From: Roseomonas sp.
GTDB lineage: Bacteria; Pseudomonadota; Alphaproteobacteria; Acetobacterales; Acetobacteraceae
Length of the DNA: 64,000 bases
Direction of reading: 5' to 3'
Assembly (NCBI GenBank): GCA_031180725.1
Contig: JAPSLO010000004.1
Location: 62,001 to 126,000, forward strand
The position numbers and the translations under genes were made by a program. Under the pieces are notes generated by a model that worked only from the letters and a program-made list of their open reading frames with translations, did no database searches and was not told where the DNA came from. Positions within the stretch are counted from its first letter, which is position 1, and the number at the start of each line of letters is the position of its first letter. Shown here one piece after another: positions 7,149-17,606 of the stretch.

Positions 7149-8633
7149 TCAGGCGAGGTAGCGCGCCGTCAGATGCGCAGTGAAATCGCCGGGATCGAGC
7201 GGCTTTCCCGTCGCTTGGCGCAGCAGGTCCTGAAAGCCGAGACGCGCGCCCTGCCCATGCACATGCAGGTTCAGCCAGCGCATCATGGCCGACAGGTCGC
7301 CTCCGGCGAGATGCTGGTCGAGATCGGGCATCTCGCGCCGGATCGCCGCCATCAACTGCGCGGCGGCCATGGCACCCAGCGTGTAGCTCGGGAAGTAGCC
7401 GAAGGCCCCGTCATACCAGTGGATGTCCTGCAGGCAGCCCTTCGCGTCATTCGGCGGGACGATGCCGAGGATCGCCTTCAGCCCCGCGTTCCAGGCCGCT
7501 GGAAGGTCCGGCACCTCCAGATCGCCGGCAATCAGCGCGCGCTCCAGCCGGAAGCGCAGGATGACGTGCGCGGGATAGGTCATCTCATCCGCATCCACGC
7601 GGATGAATCCGCGGCCGACGCGGCGCCAGAGGCCGGCCAGGTTCTCGGCGCAGGCGATCCGTGTGCTGATGCCAAAGGACTGCCGCAGCTTCGGCGCGAG
7701 AAATGCCAGGAAAGCGTCGGAACGGCAGGCCTGCATCTCGACGATCAGGGACTGCGATTCATGCGCCGCCATGCCGGCTGCCTCGCCCACGGGCTGGCGC
7801 GCGAAGCCGGCGGGCAGGCCGCGCTCGTACATCGCATGCCCTGTCTCATGCAGCACGCCGAGCAGCGCCTTCGCCGGGTTCGCCTCGTCGTAGAAGGTGG
7901 TGATGCGGATATCCGAGGGGTTGCCACCGCAGAAGGGATGCAGCGACTCGTCCAGCCGCGCATGCTTGAATTCCAGCCCCACGCGCTCTGCCATCTCGCG
8001 GCACAGCGCGCGCTGCGCCTCCACCGGGAAGCGGCCGGTCATCGGCACAGGTTCGGGCTTCGCAGCCTGGATCGCCTCGGCGCGCGGCAGGGCCTCGGCC
8101 AGCCACGCCTCATAGGCGGCGAAGACGGGCTCCACATCGGCTGCGGTGACACCAGGCTGGTAGGCGTCCATCAGCGCGTCGTACGGGTTCAGGCCAAGCT
8201 TCGCGCCCCAGGCCGCAGCGGCTTCGCGCTGCAGCCGCACCACTTCGGTCAGCAGCTTTTCCACCTTGGCGAAGTCAGCGTCCTGCTTGGCCTGCCGCCA
8301 GACCTTCTCGCAGGACGAGTTGGCGCGACTCATCGCCTCCACCAGCGCGACCGGCAGGGCCGTGGCACGGGTATGGGCGCGGCGCATCAGCGCCAGATTG
8401 GCCTGGTCCCATTCGCCCTCGGCCACGGCCTCCTCCAGGTCGGCGCCGGTGCGCGGGTCCGTCAGCAGCTCATGCGTTACGCCCGCCAGCGCCGCGAGCT
8501 GCTCGCCGCGCGCCGCGCCGCCACCCGGCGGCATCATGGCGGAGGCATCCCAGTGCAGGATGCCCGCGGCCTCGTTCAGCGCGCCCAGGCGGGCGAAGCG
8601 GGCCTTCAGGCGTTCATAGGCGGCGTTGCTCAT
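7149..8633 (-). CDS. M32 family metallocarboxypeptidase (Taq type)
   Basis: A 494-residue cytosolic carboxypeptidase removing C-terminal residues from peptides. The zinc site HEXXH is HETGH at 262-266, followed by the family motif AMYERGLP. The N-terminal ILHWDASAMMPPGG and the late MTYPAHVILRFRLE segments are also M32 hallmarks, and length is normal (about 500). ATG 8633 was chosen over an upstream extension that reads through surf1 in another frame. The gene overlaps the 3' end of surf1 by 20 bp and so is probably transcribed with the oxidase genes, with no obvious functional link. Confidence 0.94.
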   Translation of the reverse strand: MSNAAYERLKARFARLGALNEAAGILHWDASAMMPPGGGAARGEQLAALAGVTHELLTDPRTGADLEEAVAEGEWDQANLALMRRAHTRATALPVALVEAMSRANSSCEKVWRQAKQDADFAKVEKLLTEVVRLQREAAAAWGAKLGLNPYDALMDAYQPGVTAADVEPVFAAYEAWLAEALPRAEAIQAAKPEPVPMTGRFPVEAQRALCREMAERVGLEFKHARLDESLHPFCGGNPSDIRITTFYDEANPAKALLGVLHETGHAMYERGLPAGFARQPVGEAAGMAAHESQSLIVEMQACRSDAFLAFLAPKLRQSFGISTRIACAENLAGLWRRVGRGFIRVDADEMTYPAHVILRFRLERALIAGDLEVPDLPAAWNAGLKAILGIVPPNDAKGCLQDIHWYDGAFGYFPSYTLGAMAAAQLMAAIRREMPDLDQHLAGGDLSAMMRWLNLHVHGQGARLGFQDLLRQATGKPLDPGDFTAHLTARYLA

Positions 8634-9300
8634 CGGCTTCCTTCCGGCGGCGGAGGGCGAAGGTGCCCAGCACGGCAGCCAGCGAGACCGCCAGGCCGTA
8701 CCATGTGATCGCATAACCCAGGTGATTGTTCGTCGGGCGTGGCAGGCTGCGGGCCGGGTCGGGGAAGCCCCCGCCGCCCTGACCCAGCGCAACCAGGCCG
8801 AAGGGCGCGACCCGCGGGAGGCCAAGCGCCGCACCGATCGCCGGCGGGTCGAAAGTGTAGAAGCGCCGCCCTGCCGCGTCATCGGTGGCGGAGAACCAGC
8901 CGGGCCGGTCGCCCGGATGCACCCAGCCTTCCACGGTCACCGGACCTTCCGGGCGGGCGATGGGCGCGCCGTCCAGCGGCGCCCAGCCCCGGTTCACCAG
9001 AATGGGATCGGCGCCATCGCGCAGCAGTGGCGTGACCACCTGCGCCCCCAGCACGGCGCCACGCACTTCCAGCCCCAGCCGGGCCTCCCGCGCATGGTCG
9101 AAGCGGCCGCTGACCCGAACCTTCAGCAGCGGCTCCGGCCCAGCGGAGAGAGGCACCGCCGGCTGTGCCTCGCTGGCGGCGATGCGGGCCAGCAGATCGG
9201 TTTTCCAGGCCAGCCGCTGCACCTGCCAGGTGCCGAGGAAGAGCAGCAGGCCGAAGACGGGCAGGGCGAAGAGGGTCGCAGTAAGCAGCGGGCGGCGCAT
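8614..9300 (-). CDS. surf1: SURF1 family cytochrome oxidase assembly protein
   Basis: A 228-residue inner-membrane protein needed for haem a insertion into CcO subunit I. It has one transmembrane helix at each end (about 8-24 and 201-218) around a periplasmic domain containing LLFLGTWQVQRLAWK near the N terminus, ILVNRGWAPL in the middle and NNHLGYAITWYGLA before the last helix. These are the conserved SURF1 blocks. ATG 9300 gives the usual short N terminus. It sits downstream of the DUF983 gene in the oxidase operon. Confidence 0.94.
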   Translation of the reverse strand: MRRPLLTATLFALPVFGLLLFLGTWQVQRLAWKTDLLARIAASEAQPAVPLSAGPEPLLKVRVSGRFDHAREARLGLEVRGAVLGAQVVTPLLRDGADPILVNRGWAPLDGAPIARPEGPVTVEGWVHPGDRPGWFSATDDAAGRRFYTFDPPAIGAALGLPRVAPFGLVALGQGGGGFPDPARSLPRPTNNHLGYAITWYGLAVSLAAVLGTFALRRRKEADEQRRL

Positions 9301-9308
9301 GATGCGCC

Positions 9309-9695
9309 CTATCTGGGCTGTCCGGCGCGATGGCGCCATTGCGCCCAGATCAGCGCGGCCTTCGCGATGCGCATGGTGACCACAGAAGCCGGCACCAGCA
9401 CCGCTGGCCACAGGACCAGGTGCACCCAGAAGGGCGGCTCCAGCCGGAATTCCACCAGGAAGGCACCGACCACGGTCAGCGCGCCTAGCAGAAAGATCGC
9501 CGCCACCGCGGGACCGTCCCCGGCGTCCTGGCCCGTCAAATCCAGCCCACAGGCGGCGCAACTGCGCGCGATATCGAGCAGGCCGCGGAAGAGCCGGCCC
9601 TGGCCACAGCGGGGGCAGCGGCAGGGCAGCGCAGCCTGCATGAAAGGCACGACCCCGCCCGCTTGCGCGGACGGGGTCGTGAAGGTGCCGGTCAT
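9309..9695 (-). CDS. DUF983 membrane protein with zinc-ribbon-like cysteines
   Basis: A 128-residue protein of family DUF983, commonly found beside cytochrome oxidase genes in alphaproteobacteria. A CPRCGQGRLF motif and a second pair (SCAACGLDL) about 20 residues on form a C-X2-C...C-X2-C cluster that could bind a metal. Two hydrophobic segments follow (about 65-85 and 90-110). ATG 9695 lies 8 bp after the ctaE stop. The function is not known, and the position suggests oxidase biogenesis. Confidence 0.88.
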   Translation of the reverse strand: MTGTFTTPSAQAGGVVPFMQAALPCRCPRCGQGRLFRGLLDIARSCAACGLDLTGQDAGDGPAVAAIFLLGALTVVGAFLVEFRLEPPFWVHLVLWPAVLVPASVVTMRIAKAALIWAQWRHRAGQPR

Positions 9696-9703
9696 GCCGG
9701 ATC

Positions 9704-10540
9704 TCAGTGTTGCGCGATCTCGCCGGCGCCCCACCAGTAGATAAAGATGAAGAGGAACAGCCACACCACGTCCACGAAGTGCCAATACCAGGCTGCGGCC
9801 TCGAAGCCGAAATGGCGCTCCGGCGTGAAGCCCCCGCGGATGGCGCGGATCAGGCACACAGTCAGGAAGCAGGTGCCGACGAACACATGGAAGCCGTGGA
9901 AGCCGGTGGCCAGGAAGAAGGTCGAAGGATAGATGCCGCCGGTGAAGGCGAAGGGCGCCTCGGCATACTCCCAGATCTGGAAGCCGGTGAAGCTGATGCC
10001 CAGGAAGACGGTCAGCGCCAAGCCGGTGATCAGGGACTTCCGGTCATTCTCCAGCAGCGCGTGGTGCGCCCAGGTCACCGTGCAACCCGACAGCAGCAGG
10101 ATCATCGTGTTCAGGAAGGGCAGGCCGAAGGGGTCGAAGGTCAGCACCCCTGCCGGCGGCCACACCGCGTGCTCGGCGCCCGAGACATGAGCGGGGTAGA
10201 GCGCGAAGTGGAAGTAGGCCCAGAAGAAGGCGACGAAGAACATCACCTCCGAAGCGATGAACAGCACCATGCCGTAGCGCAGGCCGATGCGGACCACGGG
10301 AGTGTGCAGACCCGGCGTGGCGCTTTCCTTCAGCACATCGCGCCACCAGAAGAACATGCAGGCCAGCGTGGCCAGCAGGCCAGCCGCCAGCACCCAATGG
10401 ATACCGTTATGGGCCAACAGGACGATACCCAACACCAGCGCGCCGCCCGAGAAGGCGCTCAGCAGCGGCCAGGGCGAGGGATCCACCAGGTGGTAGGGAT
10501 GCTTGTAGGGGCTTGCGCCCGTTTCGCTCTGGCTTGCCAT
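9704..10540 (-). CDS. ctaE: Cytochrome c oxidase subunit III
   Basis: A 278-residue subunit of the aa3-type oxidase with seven predicted helices. Recognisable blocks include KHPYHLVDPSPWPL at the N terminus, FFVAFFWAYFHFAL, LLLSGCTVTWAHHALLE, and the C-terminal GFHGFHVFVGTCFL with WYWHFVDVVWLFLF. ATG 10540 (MASQSETGAS) is preferred to a start 33 bp upstream. A gap of about 106 bp separates it from ctaG upstream, with no clear promoter. Confidence 0.96.
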   Translation of the reverse strand: MASQSETGASPYKHPYHLVDPSPWPLLSAFSGGALVLGIVLLAHNGIHWVLAAGLLATLACMFFWWRDVLKESATPGLHTPVVRIGLRYGMVLFIASEVMFFVAFFWAYFHFALYPAHVSGAEHAVWPPAGVLTFDPFGLPFLNTMILLLSGCTVTWAHHALLENDRKSLITGLALTVFLGISFTGFQIWEYAEAPFAFTGGIYPSTFFLATGFHGFHVFVGTCFLTVCLIRAIRGGFTPERHFGFEAAAWYWHFVDVVWLFLFIFIYWWGAGEIAQH

Positions 10541-10646
10541 CGCTTGTCCTGGTCGTCGCGGCGGGGTCGCCACCCAGCCTTTCGCGTCGCATCAATCCCG
10601 GAAAATCAGCGCCAGATCAACCCCGCGCCGGGGTTGGCGCAGCCCT

Positions 10647-11279
10647 TCAGCGCGTTATGCCGGCCGGGGTCCCATTGCCCAAGCGGCCGACATGCGGACC
10701 GGCATTCGCCAGCGCGCCGGCGCGTTCGGCATCGTTCAGGCTGCGGAAGAAGGTGTAGCTGACGGTGATGGTGCGGATGCCGCGGGTGTTCGGGTCTTCC
10801 GCGATGCGCGGATCCACCCAGAAGGCCAGCGGCATATCGACCTCCTGGCCGGGGTTCAGCGTCTGCTCCTCGAAGCAGAAGCAAGCGGTCTTGTGGAAAT
10901 ACTTGCCCACCACCTCCGGCGTGACGTTGTAGGTCGAGATGCCGGTGGCCGGCCGATCCGAGAGGTTCGCCGCGCGGTAGAAGCCCATCGCCTCCTCGCC
11001 CACATGGAGCTGGACGGAGGGCTGCACCGGCTCGAAGCGCCAGGGCAGATTCGGCTGGGTATTGGCATTGAAACGCACGGTGACGGTGAGTTCGCCAGGC
11101 GCCGTAGGCCGTTCCGCGCCGATCATCGGCGTGCCGTTGTAGCCGGTGATGCGGCAGAACAGGTCATAGAGCGGCACGGCGGCGAAGGAGACGCCGACCA
11201 TCGCCACCACCACCCCGGCCGCGGCGATGCCGGTGCGACGGTTGCGCTTGGCGATCAGGGCCTGGCGATTCGCGTCCAT
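10647..11279 (-). CDS. ctaG: Cytochrome oxidase copper chaperone Cox11/CtaG
   Basis: A 210-residue membrane-anchored protein that delivers copper to the CuB site. There is a single transmembrane helix near 17-37. The periplasmic beta-sandwich domain carries the copper-binding CFCF motif at 133-136, in KTACFCFEEQTL, and the conserved VPLYDLFCRITGYNG and ISTYNVTPEVVGKYF blocks. It lies between the small membrane protein gene and ctaE, in the standard operon order. Confidence 0.96.
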   Translation of the reverse strand: MDANRQALIAKRNRRTGIAAAGVVVAMVGVSFAAVPLYDLFCRITGYNGTPMIGAERPTAPGELTVTVRFNANTQPNLPWRFEPVQPSVQLHVGEEAMGFYRAANLSDRPATGISTYNVTPEVVGKYFHKTACFCFEEQTLNPGQEVDMPLAFWVDPRIAEDPNTRGIRTITVSYTFFRSLNDAERAGALANAGPHVGRLGNGTPAGITR

Positions 11280-11309
11280 GGATGGAACTTGGCCTTTCGC
11301 GCCCGGCGC

Positions 11310-11438
11310 TCAACCCCTCAGGATGCGCGCCATGGAAATGAAGTAGAACAGGACCACCAGGCCGATCAGGGCCAGCAAGATTGCCCAGTTGCGGGCGCGC
11401 CGGCGCTTCCTGAACGCGGCAAGCTCCTCCGGCGTCAT
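11310..11438 (-). CDS. Small single-pass membrane protein of the oxidase operon
   Basis: A 42-residue protein: a short charged N terminus (MTPEELAAFRKRRRARN) and one transmembrane helix (NWAILLALIGLVVLFYFISM). Small proteins of this shape (often called CoxF or a cytochrome oxidase small assembly protein) are commonly encoded between ctaB and ctaG in alphaproteobacteria. Assignment to that group is by position, size and composition, not by a diagnostic motif. It is 52 bp downstream of ctaB. Confidence 0.75.
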   Translation of the reverse strand: MTPEELAAFRKRRRARNWAILLALIGLVVLFYFISMARILRG

Positions 11439-11490
11439 CGCAGGGCGCCCCGGGGCTGGCGCGCGGCGCGGGGCAGGCGCAGGGACCAGC

Positions 11491-12438
11491 TCATCCCAGC
11501 AGCAGCCTGTCCAGCGCGAGCGCCGCAAAGAGCACGAAGAGATAGTAGAGCGAGTAGCGGAAGGCCGCGCGCGCCGCGGCATCCTGCACCAGGCTGCGGC
11601 CCGCCTCGTCCTGCGCTTCGCGCGCCACGCGCAGCGCGTGCCACAGGAAGCCCGTGCCCAGGGCCGCGGCCACCGCGGCATAGGCGGGGCCCGAAAAGCC
11701 GACCAGCCAGGGCACCAGCGTCACTGGCACCAGCGCGACCGTGTAGATCACGATCTGCCGGCGGGTTTCCCTGGCGCCATGGGTCACGGGCAGCATGGGC
11801 ACCTTGGCGCGCGCATAGTCGCCATGGGCCCAAAGGCTGAGCGACCAGAAGTGGGGTGGCGTCCACATGAAGATGATGGCGAAGAGCACCAGCGGTATCA
11901 GCGAAACCTCGCCCGTGGCTGCCGCCCAGCCGATCACCGGCGGGAAGGCGCCGGCTGCACCGCCGATGACGATGTTCTGTGGCGTCCGGCGCTTCAGCCA
12001 GACGGTGTAGATGAGGACGTAGAACAGGATGGAGAAGGCGAGCCAGCCGGCTGCCAGCCAGTTCGTCGCCAGCCCCATCACCGTGACCGAGGCGACGGAG
12101 AGGGTGATGCCGAAGCCCAGCGCCGCGCCGGGCTCGATCCGGCCGGCTGGGATCGGGCGGCGCGCCGTGCGGCGCATCAGCGCATCGATGTCCCGGTCGT
12201 ACCACATGTTGATCGCGCCCGCCGCCCCGGCCGCTATCGCGATGCAGAGGATGGCTGTGAGCGCCAGCACCGGGTGAAGCCGCACCGGCGCCACGGCCAG
12301 CCCGACCAGGCCGGTGAAGACCACCAGCGTCATCACGCGCGGCTTCAGCAGCGCGATCCAGTCGCGCACCTCGGAGAAGTCTGCGGAAGCGTCGAGGGGG
12401 GCTTGCGCCCCCCTCTCCTCGGCCGTGATGCCGCTCAT
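11491..12438 (-). CDS. ctaB: Protoheme IX farnesyltransferase (haem O synthase)
   Basis: A 315-residue polytopic UbiA-family prenyltransferase that farnesylates haem b to haem O for the oxidase. The prenyl-diphosphate/Mg site is [21 protein letters not shown], with the second conserved block [20 protein letters not shown]. About eight to nine hydrophobic helices are visible. The early [10 protein letters not shown] motif is also typical. The codons near 12396-12418 contain a GGGGGGC/GCCCCCC inverted repeat within the coding sequence. Confidence 0.96.
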   Translation of the reverse strand: MSGITAEERGAQAPLDASADFSEVRDWIALLKPRVMTLVVFTGLVGLAVAPVRLHPVLALTAILCIAIAAGAAGAINMWYDRDIDALMRRTARRPIPAGRIEPGAALGFGITLSVASVTVMGLATNWLAAGWLAFSILFYVLIYTVWLKRRTPQNIVIGGAAGAFPPVIGWAAATGEVSLIPLVLFAIIFMWTPPHFWSLSLWAHGDYARAKVPMLPVTHGARETRRQIVIYTVALVPVTLVPWLVGFSGPAYAAVAAALGTGFLWHALRVAREAQDEAGRSLVQDAAARAAFRYSLYYLFVLFAALALDRLLLG

Positions 12439-12479
12439 GCGTCCAATGCCGTGGTTGGGGCGGTGGGATTAGCCGCGCA

Positions 12480-15049
<2,570 letters not shown>

Positions 15050-15104
15050 CCTGCCGTCCCGCCACGCGGCCCGCGGGCCACGTTTCCTCGAAGCTCGTCT
15101 CTGA

Positions 15105-15125
15105 GGCCAGGGCGCCCCCCTGGCC
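15105..15125 (-). other. Hairpin in the leader upstream of ctaC
   Basis: GGCCAGGG and CCCTGGCC form a perfect 8-bp stem around a 5-nt loop, 56-76 bp upstream of the ctaC start. It could be an mRNA leader structure or a terminator-like element. There is no T-tract. The rest of 15050-15344 holds nothing I can assign. Confidence 0.35.
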
Positions 15126-15320
15126 GCGCATCGCACGCCGCACCTATGGCGGTGCAGCATCCTTCAGCGACCTATAGAAGCCACCCCCGCAGGGCACAAG
15201 TGAGCCTGCTGGCTCGGATGGCAAGACAATGCCTTGCGGGTCGCCTGCCGGGTGGAAATCCGCCACGCGCATGAAGCTTGGGGCCCCCTCGCGCTGGCCC
15301 CTGCGCCCTGGCTGCATCGT

Positions 15321-15342
15321 CCCGGCCCGCGCGCAGGCCGGG
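15321..15342 (-). terminator. Candidate terminator after the ArsR gene
   Basis: CCCGGCC and GGCCGGG form a 7-bp stem with an 8-nt loop, ending 2 bp beyond the stop codon of the ArsR-family gene. There is no T-tract. Confidence 0.4.
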
Positions 15343-15344
15343 CC

Positions 15345-15677
15345 TCAGCCTGCCGGGGCCGACTCGGCTTCCGCCTCGCCCTCGGCCACATGGTCCACCA
15401 TATCCGTCAGCATGGAGCGGATATGGCTGTCGCCCACCACGTAGAACACCTGCCGGCCACGCCGCTCGGCCTGCAGCAGCCGCGCTGCCCGCAGCAGCCG
15501 CAGATGGTGCGACACCAGGCTGGCGGAAATGTTCAGTGCTTCCGCCATCTCTCCCACCGGCACCGGCGCCTCCAGGCAGGCCAGGATGATCCGCAGCCGG
15601 GTGGGGTCGCTCATCAGGCGGAACATTTCCGCCAATTCGACGACCTGATCTTCCGCGATCCGCATCCGCACGCCCAT
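15345..15677 (-). CDS. ArsR/SmtB-family metal-responsive repressor
   Basis: A 110-residue winged-helix regulator. The recognition region is PVGEMAEALNISASLVSHHLRLLRAARLL (41-69, quoted in two parts: PVGEMAEALN and ISASLVSHHLRLLR). In the C-terminal helix, residues Asp83-X-His85, His96 and Glu99 reproduce the spacing of the alpha5 zinc site of SmtB/CzrA (D-X-H-X10-H-X2-E). The gene is divergent from a Mn/Zn ABC operon whose start region carries TGAACAG half-sites and a perfect TGAACAGCTGTTCA palindrome, the typical operator form for this family. Start is ATG 15677 or 15665. Metal identity is inferred, not proven. Confidence 0.88.
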   Translation of the reverse strand: MGVRMRIAEDQVVELAEMFRLMSDPTRLRIILACLEAPVPVGEMAEALNISASLVSHHLRLLRAARLLQAERRGRQVFYVVGDSHIRSMLTDMVDHVAEGEAEAESAPAG

Positions 15678-15803
15678 CGGCCGTCCGCCCTTGCTGCGCG
15701 CCGAGTGTCCCGCCTGCGTTGGCTGCCGTCCAGGCACTTGACGGCGCGCGCCATTAGGGCAACTTCCGCTCAAGAGACAAGTCATTGATTTTCAAGGAAC
15801 AAC

Positions 15804-15859
15804 TGAACAGATGAACAGGAATGAAGACTCGACAGGCCTACATCTGAACAGCTGTTCAG
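15804..15859. promoter_or_regulatory. Cluster of ArsR/SmtB-type operator half-sites
   Basis: A 16-bp perfect palindrome CTGAACAGCTGTTCAG lies at 15844-15859, and two direct TGAACAG half-sites lie at 15804-15810 and 15812-15818. The TGAACA-N2-TGTTCA form is the recognised SmtB/CzrA-type operator. The cluster straddles ATG 15811 of the substrate-binding protein gene and ends 2 bp before an in-frame TTG at 15862. Confidence 0.7.
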
Positions 15860-16845
15860 GCTTGCGCCGTCGTGCCCTGCTCCTCGGCCTCCTTGCCCCG
15901 ACCCTGCCCCTGCCGGCGCTGGCCCAGTCGGGGCGGCCCACGGCGCCCGCCGCCGGAAGCCGGCCGCTGCGCAGCGTGCTGGCCACTGTCGGCATGGTGG
16001 GCGACGTGGTGCGCGAGGTGTCCGGCGGCCGCGTCCGGGCCGAGACGCTGATCGGAGAGGGCGTGGACCCTCACCTCTTCCGCCCTACCCGCGCCGACAT
16101 CGCCCGGCTGCTGGCCGCCGACGCCGTCTTCGGCAACGGCCATCGCCTGGAGGGACGGATGGGCGATGTGCTGGAACGTGTCGGCGCTGCGGGCAAGCCG
16201 GTGGTGCTGATCGCCGAAGCCCTGCCGCGGGCGAAGCTGCGCACGCACCCCGATTATCCGGACGCCGCCGACCCGCATGTCTGGATGGACCCGACCCTCT
16301 GGGCCGAGGCCGCGGGCGCGGTGGAAGCCGCCCTCGCCCGTCTGGTCCCCGATGCGCGTGAGACCTTCGCCGAGAACCTGGCGCGCTTCCGCGACCGCCT
16401 CGCCCGGCTCGATGCCTATGCGCAGGAAGCGATCGGCAGCATTCCGCAGAACGCGCGGCTTCTGGTCACGGCGCATGACGCCTTCGGCTATTTCGGCGCC
16501 CGCTACGGGCTGGAGATCGAGAGCATCCAGGGCATCTCGACCGAATCGGAGGCGAACCTCGCCTCCATCGAAGCGCTGGTACGCAAGCTGGTGGAACGCC
16601 GCGTGCCGGCCGTCTTCGCCGAGACCTCGGTACCCGACCGCGCCGTCCGCGCCCTGATCGAGGGCGCCGGCGCGCGCGGCCAGCGGGTCGCCCTCGGCGG
16701 CAACCTGTTCTCGGACGCGATGGGCCGCCCCGGCACCTATGAAGGTACCTATGAGGGCATGATCGATCACAACGTCACCACGATCGCGCGCGCCCTGGGC
16801 GGCCGCGTGCCGCCGCGCGGCCTGAATGGGAGGCTGGCGGCATGA
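15811..16845 (+). CDS. Mn/Zn ABC transporter substrate-binding protein (TroA/MntA type)
   Basis: A 344-residue cluster A-I binding protein. Metal ligands by family pattern are His in GVDPHLFRPT, His in DPHVWMDP, His in VTAHDAFGYFG and Asp in NLFSDAMG, the H-H-H-D set of TroA-like proteins. The C-terminal GTYEGMIDHN is also typical, and there is no His-rich loop of the ZnuA kind. If ATG 15811 is the start, about 18 extra residues precede the RRRALLLGLLAPTLPLPALA signal sequence. TTG 15862 would give a standard signal peptide and put the palindromic operator upstream of the gene. Overlaps the ATPase gene (ATGA). Confidence 0.9.
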   Translation: MNRNEDSTGLHLNSCSGLRRRALLLGLLAPTLPLPALAQSGRPTAPAAGSRPLRSVLATVGMVGDVVREVSGGRVRAETLIGEGVDPHLFRPTRADIARLLAADAVFGNGHRLEGRMGDVLERVGAAGKPVVLIAEALPRAKLRTHPDYPDAADPHVWMDPTLWAEAAGAVEAALARLVPDARETFAENLARFRDRLARLDAYAQEAIGSIPQNARLLVTAHDAFGYFGARYGLEIESIQGISTESEANLASIEALVRKLVERRVPAVFAETSVPDRAVRALIEGAGARGQRVALGGNLFSDAMGRPGTYEGTYEGMIDHNVTTIARALGGRVPPRGLNGRLAA

Positions 16846-17606
16846 GCGCGCCGGAACCGCTCTCCGTCACCCACCTGACGGTTGCCTATGGCGAACGGCC
16901 GGCGGTCTGGGACGTCACCTGGTCGGCGCCGCCGGGGCTGACGGCCATCGTCGGGCCGAACGGGGCTGGCAAGTCCACGCTGCTGAAGGCGACCCTTGGC
17001 CTGGTGCCGGCGCTATCCGGCACCGTGCGGTTCTTCGGTCGCCCGCTGGAGGAGGTGCGCGACCGCGTCGGCTACCTGCCGCAGCGTGCCAGCGTGGATT
17101 GGGACTTCCCGGCCAGCGCGCTGGATGTCGTCTGCATGGCGCGTTATCCGCGCATGCGCTGGTGGGGCCCGGTGCCCCGCCGCCACCGCGAAGCCGCGCG
17201 GGAGGCGCTGGTCCAGGTCGGCATGGCCGACTTCGCCGACCGGCAGATCGGCAAGCTCTCGGGCGGCCAGCAGCAGCGCGTGTTCCTTGCCCGCGCCCTG
17301 GCGCAGGACGCCGACCTGGTGCTGATGGACGAACCCTTCGCCGCCGTGGATGCGGCGACCGAGGCCGCCATAGTGACCGTGCTGCGCAACCTGGCGGCGC
17401 GCGGGCGCCATGTGGTGGCGGTGCACCACGACCTGGGCACGGTGCCCGAATACTTCTCCCATGTCCTGCTGCTGAACGCCCGCGTCTTCGCCGCCGGCCC
17501 GGTGAAGGACGTCTTCACTCCTGAGAATATCGGCGCCACCTACGGCGCGCGGCTGGCGCTGCTGGAAGAAGCGCGCGTCGGCGCCTCGGCCGCCGGGGGC
17601 GGGTGA
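16842..17606 (+). CDS. Mn/Zn ABC transporter ATP-binding protein
   Basis: A 254-residue ATPase that powers the metal importer. Walker A GPNGAGKST lies near residue 39-47, Q-loop GYLPQRASVDWDFP follows, signature LSGGQQQR is near 144, Walker B DLVLMDEP near 161 and the switch His is in AVHHDLG. The VDWDFPASALDVVCM stretch after the Q-loop is characteristic of MntB/TroB/ZnuC-type ATPases. Both junctions are overlapping, so the operon is tightly coupled. Confidence 0.94.
   Translation: MSAPEPLSVTHLTVAYGERPAVWDVTWSAPPGLTAIVGPNGAGKSTLLKATLGLVPALSGTVRFFGRPLEEVRDRVGYLPQRASVDWDFPASALDVVCMARYPRMRWWGPVPRRHREAAREALVQVGMADFADRQIGKLSGGQQQRVFLARALAQDADLVLMDEPFAAVDAATEAAIVTVLRNLAARGRHVVAVHHDLGTVPEYFSHVLLLNARVFAAGPVKDVFTPENIGATYGARLALLEEARVGASAAGGG

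Noticed and set aside
12396-12418. GGGGGGC/GCCCCCC inverted repeat at the 5' end of ctaB considered as a terminator or repeat-family copy
   Set aside because: It lies within the ctaB coding sequence, lacks the shared core of the dispersed family and can be explained by codons for Gly-Ala-Gln-Ala-Pro.
15791-15807. TTCA-N9-TGAA as a separate inverted operator
   Set aside because: Arms of 4 bp are too short, and the TGAA part already belongs to the TGAACAG half-site.
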